Below, in pieces: positions 1 through 6,987 of a DNA stretch of 64,000 nucleotides. Source of the stretch: Leptospira noumeaensis (lineage in GTDB: Bacteria > Spirochaetota > Leptospiria > Leptospirales > Leptospiraceae); contig NZ_RQFK01000026.1 of NCBI RefSeq assembly GCF_004770765.1, positions 372,001 through 436,000 on the forward strand. The letters run 5' to 3'. Every line of letters starts with the position of its first letter. Positions within the stretch are counted from its first letter, which is position 1. The notes under the pieces were generated by a model. It ran no database searches, had not been told where the DNA came from, and was given only the letters and a program-made list of their open reading frames with translations. A program made the position numbers and the translations under genes.

Positions 1-396
1 ATTATCATAATTCTTGTGAAACAAATTATATAAGTGCTCAGGGCAAGATACGTTCCCAAATTGGACTTTGTCTTTATAGTCTATTGAATCGCAGAAGTCA
101 TATTGGTCTAAAACAAACGAAAAGTAGGATTCAGAACATAGTTTTGGATATTTTTGTTTAAAATTTTCGCAAACTTCCAAAGGTAAAGTGACGGAATTTG
201 ATTCACATTTAAAAATATAAATAGGTTCAAATGATTTATCGGAAAGTATTGACTTTGAGATTTTCAATTCATTAATTACCGATGCTTTTTCTCTTATGTA
301 ATAAGCGTTACCAACAGTATATATAAATAGAATAGTATAGATTATTATGAGAAAGGATACTAGGATTATTGTAAGTTTGTATATCTTTTGTTTCAT
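1..396 (-). CDS. Hypothetical membrane-anchored protein, partial (C-terminus beyond window)
   Basis: An open frame on the minus strand starts at ATG 394-396 and runs without a stop through base 1, giving at least 132 residues. The N-terminus (MKQKIYKLTIILVSFLIII...) is a basic start followed by one hydrophobic segment of about 25 residues, so it is probably a membrane anchor or uncleaved signal. The rest carries several cysteines (CESNSV, LEVCENF, KLCSES, YDFCDS, VSCPEH), which suggests an extracytoplasmic domain with disulfides. No family is recognised. It is the downstream-most gene of a co-directional AT-rich block, and a motif shared with the neighbouring gaps lies just upstream of its start. 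Confidence 0.6.
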   Translation of the reverse strand, partial: MKQKIYKLTIILVSFLIIIYTILFIYTVGNAYYIREKASVINELKISKSILSDKSFEPIYIFKCESNSVTLPLEVCENFKQKYPKLCSESYFSFVLDQYDFCDSIDYKDKVQFGNVSCPEHLYNLFHKNYDN

Positions 397-402
397 TTAA
401 GT

Positions 403-434
403 AATGTCGTAAAACGGACTAGCGGAGACGTGAG
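403..434 (-). repeat. attC-like inter-gene element 1 (right arm only)
   Basis: The plus strand reads AATGTCGTAAAACG, then GACTAGCGGAGACGTG. It aligns with the element at 1796-1833 (CGCATAACGAACTTGGGGAGACG) and with the core at 2775-2788. It lies directly upstream of the partial gene. No convincing opposite arm is present, so if this is an integron-type site it is degenerate. Confidence 0.35.
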
Positions 435-455
435 TGAATATTTTTTCATATAAAT

Positions 456-1034
456 TCAAATAGGATATTTTTTCCCATCATAAATAAAATAGTGAAGGTA
501 TCTTAGCGCATCAATACAATGTTTTCCCCAATGATGGAGAAAACTCCATTTTAAAGTCCAAAGACCATCTTCAACAATTTCGTTACTTTCTAGTGATTCA
601 ATTTTGGTTATTTGAGTTTTTAAATCACGATAGATATCTGACATGTCATCATCTAGCCAACCTTGAACTGGCATCTTGTCTTCTTCTCTCCATCCTAAAC
701 TAGGTACACCATTAGTTTCAGAGTATGTAGGATCAAAAATTTCCCAATACAAAGAACCCTCTTTTAAATTTGAAATCAGTGAACAATTTAAATTTTTGAA
801 ATATTTATCGTCATCTAGGTTATTTTCATCATTAAAGTGATTTAAAGGAATTGAATCAAATAAGTGACCAGATAAATATAAATTAATTAAGTTTTCATGT
901 AATTTAGGATAAAAGTCAGTTAGAGGGATATTTTGATTTTCCAATAATTCAATAAAACTCTTTGCATTTAACAACATCGTTTTTGTTGTTTCTTTTTTTA
1001 AAAAGCCAAGTATTTCACCCGATATCTTATTCAT
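456..1034 (-). CDS. DUF5063-like protein
   Basis: A 192-residue soluble protein without signal peptide. The C-terminal half has the pattern I associate with DUF5063: an aromatic segment (LYWEIFDPTYSE), an acidic stretch leading into SDIYRDLKTQI, and the terminal block SFLHHWGKHCIDALRYLHYF. The function of that family is unknown to me; the assignment is by pattern memory. The gene is AT-rich and sits in a minus-strand block of unrelated single genes separated by related short motifs, which suggests acquisition as a cassette. The ATG at 1032-1034 fits the protein's natural N-terminus; no strong Shine-Dalgarno sequence is obvious. Confidence 0.6.
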   Translation of the reverse strand: MNKISGEILGFLKKETTKTMLLNAKSFIELLENQNIPLTDFYPKLHENLINLYLSGHLFDSIPLNHFNDENNLDDDKYFKNLNCSLISNLKEGSLYWEIFDPTYSETNGVPSLGWREEDKMPVQGWLDDDMSDIYRDLKTQITKIESLESNEIVEDGLWTLKWSFLHHWGKHCIDALRYLHYFIYDGKKYPI

Positions 1035-1060
1035 TTTTAACTAAACTATTAATTTTTACT

Positions 1061-1087
1061 AATGCAATTATGCGAATGTCAGCAATT
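1061..1087 (-). repeat. attC-like inter-gene element 2 (weak)
   Basis: The plus strand contains ATGCGAATGTCAGCAATT between two minus-strand genes. It shares GCGAATGTC with CGACGAATGTCG at 2771-2782 and resembles the core upstream of the first gene. The match is short and could be coincidental. Confidence 0.2.
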
Positions 1088-1765
1088 CTAAAATTCGATT
1101 TTAGTTTTTTCACCTTCGACAGTCACTTCATATATTACGTATAAATCACCTTCTTTTTCAATTGAATAACTGTTTCCATAGAGGGTGTTTGAATATATAT
1201 TTTTGAAATCACCATTTCCAAGAACGTCAAAAATGACTAATGTGTCAGTGTCGCAACATCCTCCATTAACAATTAATTTTTCTCCTTGTAAATTTGCAAT
1301 AGAACCTAAATAAACATTCTGGTAATTTATACTTTTAACATTATCTTCATTATCAAATATTTTCCATGAATTTTTTGTCTTTATCCAAAGTTGAGAACCA
1401 TTAACGATATCACTTGAAGAATCAAATCCTAAATGATGAACCAAAACAAGATTATCTTTTATTCTATTAAATTTTAGATTGGTTTTGGTATTTTTAATAA
1501 ATGAAATGATTTTTGGTATATCACTTTCTACATATGAAGTCTTTTCGCCTCTAATTCTATCAATTACGAATCTTTGATAGTGGAAAGAGGCAATATCTTC
1601 TAACAATTTTCCTTCTTCTGTTAATAAATCTTCTTCCTTTATATACTCTTTTAACCATTCTACATGGAAAGTCGGGCTAGAGCTTGCAATGGTTTTCTTA
1701 CAATTATTAAATATTGTAAATACAATCAATGTAAGAATGAATATTATTGGAATCTTTTTTGTCAT
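1088..1765 (-). CDS. Putative lipoprotein, unknown function
   Basis: A 225-residue protein with a basic N-terminus, a hydrophobic core (IPIIFILTLIVFTIF) and a cysteine at about residue 22 (FNNC-KK). This fits the relaxed spirochaete lipobox, so it is probably an exported lipoprotein. The mature part is predicted to be mixed alpha/beta, with a striking GGCCDTDTL segment near residue 170 that could bind metal or form a disulfide. No known family is recognised. AT content and orientation match the neighbouring cassette-like genes. The best-formed attC-like element (1796-1833) lies upstream of its start. Confidence 0.55.
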   Translation of the reverse strand: MTKKIPIIFILTLIVFTIFNNCKKTIASSSPTFHVEWLKEYIKEEDLLTEEGKLLEDIASFHYQRFVIDRIRGEKTSYVESDIPKIISFIKNTKTNLKFNRIKDNLVLVHHLGFDSSSDIVNGSQLWIKTKNSWKIFDNEDNVKSINYQNVYLGSIANLQGEKLIVNGGCCDTDTLVIFDVLGNGDFKNIYSNTLYGNSYSIEKEGDLYVIYEVTVEGEKTKIEF

Positions 1766-1795
1766 ATATACTTTCCTTATTTTTTTACTGACTTC

Positions 1796-1833
1796 CGCAT
1801 AACGAACTTGGGGAGACGACGTTCGGCGTTAGA
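1796..1833 (-). repeat. attC-like inter-gene element 3 (best formed)
   Basis: Imperfect inverted repeat. The left arm TAACGAAC (1800-1807) pairs with the right arm GTTC-gg-CGTTA (1821-1831), leaving two unpaired bases in one arm and a 13-base loop. Paired R and L boxes with extrahelical bases in one strand are the hallmark of integron attC sites, although this one is shorter than typical sites. Its outer half is repeated at 403-434. Confidence 0.4.
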
Positions 1834-1841
1834 GAGGGGAG

Positions 1842-2744
1842 CTACAGTTCTCCTTTTATTAGTTTTTCTATTTTATCTTTTGGCGATTTATAATCATTGT
1901 CATCGAAACCTTTAGAATTCATTTGCATTTTTAATTTTTCAAAATTTAATCCACTGCATGGTCCAGAAGGATTTGAATTGTTTATTCCCGCCATCCAATT
2001 ACATGCCATTTTGAAATATCCGCTGGCATTTGGATGAATGCCGTCTTGAGAGTAATCATTTTGATCATTTAAGAGGTTAAACATATTTACTAACCTGACT
2101 CTAGCTTTTATAATTGGCGGTAGAGCGTTATATTTACTATCAATAAGACTATTGTATAATTGTATTTGCGAATTTAGATTTGAAAACAGTTGATTAATGG
2201 ATGAAATTTGAATTATTTTAGCAACAACAACTGTAGTATTTGTATTTGCTGCTAGAATGTTATTAATAATAATAAATAGGTTATTTGCAGCGGTTTCGTA
2301 AGACTTATTTTGTAGAATGTCATTTGTACCAACATGTAATAATGTAAAGTTGGAAAAACTAGCGAAGGTTGAGATTTGAATTAGCTGGTCAGTTCGATAA
2401 CCTGGATAACCATCATGAGTTTGAGTATTAGTTATCCATTGTAAATAATAGGAACCACCGCTTTGGTAACCTTCAGTAGTAAAATATAATCCTAAACCTT
2501 GAGTAGCAAGTAAAGTCAACCATCCTCTATATCCACCTCCAGCCAAAGCAGGAGGCATACAAAGTTGTTGGTTAATTTGTGAAACGTAACAATAACCCCA
2601 ATCAGAAAAACCAACACCATAAGTGATAGAATCACCGAAAGGTCGAATAAGAATGGGCTGTAACGATTGTGCAGTTAAACTAGTGACGTTTGAATAGATG
2701 ACTAGTAGACCTGCAAATAAGATTTTCTTAATATTTTCTTTCAT
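1842..2744 (-). CDS. Secreted SGNH/GDSL-family hydrolase
   Basis: A 300-residue protein. A signal peptide is clear (MKENIKKILFAGLLVIYSN, cleavage probably after SLTAQS). Three SGNH blocks are visible: IRPFGDSITYG near residue 36 (nucleophile Ser), LLHVGTNDI near residue 135 (the G-x-N-D block) and DGIHPNASGY near residue 236 (catalytic Asp/His). Such enzymes hydrolyse ester bonds in lipids or polysaccharides outside the cytoplasm; the substrate cannot be inferred. It is the first gene (reading leftwards) of the AT-rich cassette-like block. The tail after residue 265 (LKMQMNSKGFDDNDYK...) is lysine-rich and outside the catalytic domain. Confidence 0.85.
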   Translation of the reverse strand: MKENIKKILFAGLLVIYSNVTSLTAQSLQPILIRPFGDSITYGVGFSDWGYCYVSQINQQLCMPPALAGGGYRGWLTLLATQGLGLYFTTEGYQSGGSYYLQWITNTQTHDGYPGYRTDQLIQISTFASFSNFTLLHVGTNDILQNKSYETAANNLFIIINNILAANTNTTVVVAKIIQISSINQLFSNLNSQIQLYNSLIDSKYNALPPIIKARVRLVNMFNLLNDQNDYSQDGIHPNASGYFKMACNWMAGINNSNPSGPCSGLNFEKLKMQMNSKGFDDNDYKSPKDKIEKLIKGEL

Positions 2745-2770
2745 ATTTTTCTCTTTTTTAAAATTTAATC

Positions 2771-2790
2771 CGACGAATGTCGTATAACAC
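2771..2790 (-). repeat. attC-like core 4 upstream of the SGNH gene
   Basis: The plus strand reads CGACGAATGTCGTATAACAC. CGAC-gaat-GTCG is a small hairpin, and AATGTCGTATAAC matches AATGTCGTAAAAC at 403-415. It lies 27 bases upstream of the SGNH start, marking the right-hand end of the series of related gaps. Confidence 0.3.
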
Positions 2791-3131
2791 TTTTTAAATG
2801 TCTATGCTAGTCATATAAGTTTCTGGCCGACAAAACAACATTCCATTCGCATTCATTTCTTGAATCATTCATAATTCCCGTCTTCGATATTGCCAATTTA
2901 AAGAATTACCATACCAAATACCTAACAATTGTTTATGCATATCTCATAAGCTTACAAGCATTTTTCGTCAATGTTGATTGGGATATATCTTTTAAGAATC
3001 TAACACTAAACGTTTAGTGTTGCTTCAATCTTGAAGTTACATTCCTTTTCGAAACTATGAACTTTCCGAGAGATTTTTTTTGTTTGGGGAAGATCTGCTC
3101 GCGAAACTGAGTAGGTGTGATAGAAGGTAGT
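2791..3131. other. Non-coding stretch between the cassette-like block and the ArsR operon
   Basis: I see no supportable gene. The stretch is AT-rich, with stop codons in all frames over most of its length. It holds the perfect palindrome at 3002-3021 and ends at the structured repeat starting at 3132. No integrase gene is found here, although an integron attachment site would be expected on this side if the block at 1-2.8 kb were a complete integron. Confidence 0.5.
3002..3021. promoter_or_regulatory. Perfect 20-bp palindrome, candidate operator
   Basis: AACACTAAACGTTTAGTGTT equals its own reverse complement over all 20 bases. Its length and dyad with a central CG are typical of operators for dimeric repressors (TetR, LacI or MarR type). 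The nearest genes are the SGNH hydrolase (start 2744, minus) and the ArsR operon (start 3281, plus); neither is close enough to be certain. No cognate regulator is adjacent. Confidence 0.45.
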
Positions 3132-3196
3132 CATTGGGAGGCGGGTCTAGTTCCCCACCCTCAATCGGGCGGGGATACCAATATCCAATCCTGTAC
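3132..3196 (+). repeat. Structured intergenic repeat, copy 1
   Basis: A segment of about 65 bases, from CATTGGGAGGCGGG to CCAATCCTGTAC, is nearly identical to 11539-11604 (one single-base indel and two substitutions by eye). Outer arms ATTGG/CCAAT pair, and an inner hairpin TCCCCACCC/GGGCGGGGA (one mismatch) caps it. Weaker similarity continues to about 3240, where both copies have a CTTGAC motif; here TTGACA at 3230-3235 looks like a -35 box. Read as protein, the repeat produces a spurious extension of the ArsR frame (MGGGSSSPPS). Confidence 0.75.
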
Positions 3197-3256
3197 CCCC
3201 ACCCCCCATCCAAAACCCACAAATCTCCCTTGACAAAATCTACCACTCCCCCCAAT

Positions 3257-3288
3257 TTAACCAAAAGGTTAATTAGCTATATGGTTAA
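3257..3288 (+). promoter_or_regulatory. Candidate ArsR operator overlapping the start codon
   Basis: TTAACC-aaaa-GGTTAA (3257-3272) is a perfect dyad. A third GGTTAA half-site at 3283-3288 lies 16 bases on, covering the ATG at 3281. The arrangement fits autorepression of the ArsR-SRPBCC operon. Confidence 0.55.
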
Positions 3289-3634
3289 ATTACTAGAATC
3301 CGAAGAAACTTTAAATGCAACTTTCCAAGCATTGGCAGACCCCACCCGCCGAAAGATCCTCATGCAACTGGTCTCAGGAGAGGCCACAGTGATACAACTG
3401 GCAGAACCTTTTCAGATGAGTTTACCTGGAATTTCTAAACACCTAAAAGTCCTGGAAAAAGCAGGGTTAATCGAAAAAGGTAAGGCAGCCCAATTCCGAC
3501 CTTGTCGGTTGAAGGTGGAAGCACTCAAAGAAGCCAATGATTGGTTAGAACAATACAAGAAGTTATGGGAAGAACGATTGGATCGTTTGGATGCCTACTT
3601 AATAGAATTACAAAAATCAAAAGGGAAAAACTGA
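3281..3634 (+). CDS. ArsR-family winged-helix transcriptional regulator
   Basis: A 117-residue DNA-binding protein. Visible features are the ArsR opening FQALADPTRRKILMQL (residues 15-30), the helix-turn-helix with MSLPGISKHLKVLEKAGLI (about residues 47-65), and the beta-wing EKGKAAQFRPCRL. There is no cysteine pair for metal sensing, so it belongs with the SdpR/YgaV-like ArsR proteins that partner SRPBCC domains rather than with metal sensors. The frame is open back to 3134, but that part translates the intergenic repeat; ATG 3281 gives the family-typical length and lies on the GGTTAA dyads. One base separates its stop from the SRPBCC gene, so they are co-transcribed. Confidence 0.88.
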   Translation: MVKLLESEETLNATFQALADPTRRKILMQLVSGEATVIQLAEPFQMSLPGISKHLKVLEKAGLIEKGKAAQFRPCRLKVEALKEANDWLEQYKKLWEERLDRLDAYLIELQKSKGKN

Positions 3635-3635
3635 A

Positions 3636-4610
3636 ATGTTTAAATCAGAATCAATTCTTACATTAGAAGAAAATATAGTTCGTATCGAACGAATGTTTGA
3701 TGCTCCAATCCAATTAGTTTGGGAAGTCTGGACAAACCCTTTGCACATTTCAAAATGGTGGGGTCCAAAAGGATTCACAAACCCTACTGTCGAATTTGAT
3801 TTTAAAGTGGGTGGATCGTATAGAATTGTTATGCGATCTCCTGATGGAGTGGATTACCCTGTCATTGGTAAATTTTTAGAAATCAATCCTTTTCAAAGTT
3901 TTGTGATTAGTGATTTGGTAGATGAACATCCGGAAGAATGGGTAAATGATATTCAGAAATTAACAGGACCCATTAGTAACAAAGAACTTTTAAACTCAAC
4001 ATTAAAAGTTCTATTCGAAGAAACTGATGGTAAAACAAAAGTCACTCTTCTTACTGAATTTGCAAACAATCAAATTCGTGATGGCTTTGCAAATTCTGGA
4101 ATGAAAGAAGGTTGGTCAGAAAGTTTTGAAAAGTTAGATGAAAATGCCCTGCCAAAATCCAACGAAATTTATATAGAAAAAACTTTAAACCATCCACAAG
4201 AATTAGTATTCAATGCATTTGCGGATTCCGAATCCGTAGGACAATGGTGGGGGCCTAACGGGTTCAAAACCACTACACAATCAAAAGACTTTCGCGTTGG
4301 TGGAAAATGGATTTTTAATATGCTTGGACCAGACGGGACAAACTACCCAAATGTAATCGAATATAAAGAAATCAGAAAATTCGATTACATGGAATACACA
4401 CATGGATCAGGCAATATAAATAAAAAAGATGATTTTTTAGTGAAGATATTTCTTATAGTTCTCGAACCGAACCGTACAATCATTAAGATGCAAATGACTT
4501 TTTCTGATACAAACGTTCGAAATGCGAAGTTAGGTATTGGGGCAATAGAAGGTGGGAAAGAAACACTTTCAAGACTCAATCTATATTTAGATAAGAAAGG
4601 TAATTCTTAA
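3636..4610 (+). CDS. Tandem SRPBCC (AHSA1-like) domain protein
   Basis: A 324-residue cytoplasmic protein with two START-like SRPBCC/AHSA1 domains. The first (residues 12-165) starts RIERMFDAPIQLVWEVWTNP and has SKWWGPKGF. The second (178-320) starts YIEKTLNHPQELVFNAFAD and has GQWWGPNGF. Single-domain homologues are usual next to ArsR genes, so the two-domain form looks like an internal duplication or fusion. The hydrophobic-ligand pocket is known for the fold; the ligand here is unknown. The gene begins one base after the ArsR stop and is probably controlled by the operator at 3257-3288. Confidence 0.85.
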   Translation: MFKSESILTLEENIVRIERMFDAPIQLVWEVWTNPLHISKWWGPKGFTNPTVEFDFKVGGSYRIVMRSPDGVDYPVIGKFLEINPFQSFVISDLVDEHPEEWVNDIQKLTGPISNKELLNSTLKVLFEETDGKTKVTLLTEFANNQIRDGFANSGMKEGWSESFEKLDENALPKSNEIYIEKTLNHPQELVFNAFADSESVGQWWGPNGFKTTTQSKDFRVGGKWIFNMLGPDGTNYPNVIEYKEIRKFDYMEYTHGSGNINKKDDFLVKIFLIVLEPNRTIIKMQMTFSDTNVRNAKLGIGAIEGGKETLSRLNLYLDKKGNS

Positions 4611-4726
4611 TCAATCACTCATTTTAAGAAGGATTTAATTAAAGAAATTTTTTTCCAATTTTCAATATAAGGTCAAAAATCAATTTCGTTGAACCAAACA
4701 ACCGATTTTAAAGGAAATTTATCGAT

Positions 4727-5107
4727 ATGTTAAAAAGTTTTATCGCCGTTCTCGCTGGATTCTTTTCCAACGTGATACTTTCCGTCTTAATGGATACAAT
4801 TCTAAAAATTTTGGGAATCATACCTTATGACAATTTATTCGTATCAACACCTCTGGTTTTATTTGTGTTAGGTTATCGAATTGTATTTAGTATCTTTGGT
4901 TGTTACTTAACAGCAAAATTAGCACCAAAAAATCCAATGTTTCACTCTTTTGTTTTGGGTGGGATTGGACTTGTATTAGGAATTACTGGAGCCGTTTTTG
5001 CCGGCCATTTGGGGCCTTGGTGGTATGCTTGGTCTCTCGTAATCCTAACTCTACCAATTTCTTACTTAGGCGGTAAAATTTATCTATGGCAGGAAAATTC
5101 AAAATGA
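4727..5107 (+). CDS. Small integral membrane protein
   Basis: A 126-residue protein with four predicted membrane segments: about residues 3-28, 42-64, 71-92 and 97-118. There is an AAAGGAAA ribosome-binding site upstream of the ATG. No family name is recognised. Its stop overlaps the start of the MATE exporter gene (ATGA at 5104-5107), implying translational coupling and perhaps an accessory role, although that is inference. Confidence 0.65.
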   Translation: MLKSFIAVLAGFFSNVILSVLMDTILKILGIIPYDNLFVSTPLVLFVLGYRIVFSIFGCYLTAKLAPKNPMFHSFVLGGIGLVLGITGAVFAGHLGPWWYAWSLVILTLPISYLGGKIYLWQENSK

Positions 5108-6495
5108 CCAGCGCTAGTTTATGGAATGATTTAAAGAAGGCTCTTGCCGGTTCAGAAGAAGACTATACAGAAGTTAGCATTCGTAAGGCGCTATTTCTCC
5201 TTTCAGTACCGATGGTATTGGAACTTGTATTAGAATCTGTATTTGCTGTTGTAGATATATACTTTGTAAGTGCTTTAGGTGCTTCCGCCGTTGCAACAGT
5301 AGGTCTTACGGAAACTTATTTATTCCTATTGTATTCTGTAGCAATGGGTCTTTCCTTTTCTGTCACAGCAATTGTTGCAAGAAGGATTGGCGAAAAGGAA
5401 AAAGATAAAGCAGGAATTGCAGCAGTCCAATCCATTTGGATCGCGATCATTGCATCTTTTCCCTTTGCCATAGCCGGTATCTTTTTCTCAAAAGAACTTT
5501 TGGCACTCATGGGTGGAGATGAATGGGTAATTACAGAAGGTTATCGCTATATGCAATGGATGTTAGGCGGAAATATCGTAATTGTTCTATTATTTCTCAT
5601 CAATGCAGTATTTCGTGGTGCGGGCGATGCCGCAATTTCCATGAGAGTATTGTGGATTTCTAATGGACTAAACATAATTTTAGATCCTATTTTGATTTTT
5701 GGATGGGGCCCCATTCCTGCATACGGAATCACAGGTGCAGCCATTGCCACAAACTTAGGACGTGGTATAGGTGTATTGTTTCAATTATGGTTATTATTCC
5801 AAGGTGGAAAACACATTCGAATTCTTAAGTCTCATCTAAAAATTGAATGGGAGACAATCCAAGGTTTATTAAAAACTTCTCTTGGTGGGATTGGCCAGAT
5901 GATTGTGGGAATGACATCATGGATTTTTATTATGAGAATCCTTTCCGAGTTTGGAAGCCAAACCGTTGCAGGAGCAACAATAGCAATGCGAACCATGATG
6001 TTCACCATGATGCCTTCTTGGGGAATGTCCAATGCAGTGGCAACCTTAGTGGGCCAAAACCTTGGAGCTGGAAAACCAGAGCGCGCAGAACAATCCGTAT
6101 GGTTTACAGGATTCTGTAACATGGGTTATTTGATCATTGTTGCGATTCTTTATTACTTCTACGGTGAAAATTTAATTGCGATCTTTACTAATGATAAAGA
6201 AGTAATTCACATTGGTGGAGAATGGTTACAAATTGTATCCTATTCGTATTTTATTTACGCTTGGTGGATGGCAGCTGGGCAGGCATTTAATGGCGCAGGT
6301 GATACCATCACTCCCACAAAAATCAATGTAGTTTTCTTTTGGATCATTCAAATCCCATTGGCTTATATATTAGGAAAACATTTAGCATTTGGTCCTACTG
6401 GAGTTTTCTGGGCGATAATGATTTCAGAAACTTCTGTTGGTGTATTTACGCTTTGGTTGTTCACTAAGGGAAGTTGGAAACAAGCGAAGGTTTAG
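5104..6495 (+). CDS. MATE-family multidrug/sodium antiporter
   Basis: A 463-residue polytopic protein with about 12 membrane segments in two related halves. MATE features include SVPMVLELVLESVFAVVDIYFVSALG (split here as SVPMVLELVLES and VFAVVDIYFVSALG) near the N-terminus, FRGAGDAAISM in the first half and the matching FNGAGDTITPTK in the second. These pumps export cationic drugs or metabolites in exchange for Na+ or H+. I chose ATG 5104 because it overlaps the upstream stop as ATGA and has AGGAAA seven bases ahead; a start at 5086 would add six residues. Confidence 0.88.
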   Translation: MTSASLWNDLKKALAGSEEDYTEVSIRKALFLLSVPMVLELVLESVFAVVDIYFVSALGASAVATVGLTETYLFLLYSVAMGLSFSVTAIVARRIGEKEKDKAGIAAVQSIWIAIIASFPFAIAGIFFSKELLALMGGDEWVITEGYRYMQWMLGGNIVIVLLFLINAVFRGAGDAAISMRVLWISNGLNIILDPILIFGWGPIPAYGITGAAIATNLGRGIGVLFQLWLLFQGGKHIRILKSHLKIEWETIQGLLKTSLGGIGQMIVGMTSWIFIMRILSEFGSQTVAGATIAMRTMMFTMMPSWGMSNAVATLVGQNLGAGKPERAEQSVWFTGFCNMGYLIIVAILYYFYGENLIAIFTNDKEVIHIGGEWLQIVSYSYFIYAWWMAAGQAFNGAGDTITPTKINVVFFWIIQIPLAYILGKHLAFGPTGVFWAIMISETSVGVFTLWLFTKGSWKQAKV

Positions 6496-6508
6496 AAAGT
6501 TGAAACCG

Positions 6509-6925
6509 ATGAAAGCAACGATTCCTAAATCAATCGATGAATATATAGAAAATTTTCCGAAGGATGTTCAAATCATCCTTCAGAAAATTCGAAGTACAAT
6601 TCAAAAAGAAGCACCAGAAGCAAAGGAAACCATCAGTTACGCAATGCCAACATTTGCGTTGAATGGAAATTTAGTTCATTTTGCAGCATATGCAAAACAT
6701 ATAGGTTTTTATGCTCTTCCTTCAGGGAACATTGCCTTCCAAAAAGAAATTTCAAAATATAAATTTGGAAAAGGTTCCATTCAATTTCCGTTAAGTGAAC
6801 CGATTCCCTATGATTTGATCAAAAAAATTGTTAAATTTAGAGTTGCTGAGAATTTAGAAAAAACTAAGAAAAAAGCTCAAAAAAAAAAAACTACCCATCC
6901 CCAAAAAACGATCTCGAAAAAATGA
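6509..6925 (+). CDS. DUF1801 domain protein (YdhG-like)
   Basis: A 138-residue soluble protein matching the DUF1801 fold: IDEYIENFPKDVQIILQKIR at the start, ETISYAMPTFALNGNLVHFAAYAKHIGFY in the middle (two adjacent motifs), and KYKFGKGSIQFPLSEPIP toward the end. The C-terminus is a lysine-rich tail (KTKKKAQKKKTTHPQ). Family members related to Bacillus FraH/YdhG have been linked to iron chaperoning, but this role is not shown here. The frame is open further upstream, yet ATG 6509 is where homology begins, 14 bases after the MATE stop, so it is probably in the same transcript. Confidence 0.78.
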   Translation: MKATIPKSIDEYIENFPKDVQIILQKIRSTIQKEAPEAKETISYAMPTFALNGNLVHFAAYAKHIGFYALPSGNIAFQKEISKYKFGKGSIQFPLSEPIPYDLIKKIVKFRVAENLEKTKKKAQKKKTTHPQKTISKK

Positions 6926-6987
6926 TGAAAGATGAGTTATTAGTTTTACGCTGTTACTACTTTCTTTTTTAAACACGAGGATCCGAA

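Noticed and set aside
3055..3264. Minus-strand open frame of 69 codons through the structured repeat
   Set aside because: It consists largely of translated repeat (GGELDPPPN also appears at the second copy), has no ribosome-binding site and overlaps the ArsR promoter.
3134..3280. N-terminal extension of the ArsR frame
   Set aside because: It translates the intergenic repeat and is not part of the family; the same peptide appears ahead of the cytochrome gene.
5832..6122. Minus- and plus-strand frames inside the MATE gene
   Set aside because: Both are shadows of a well-supported membrane transporter.
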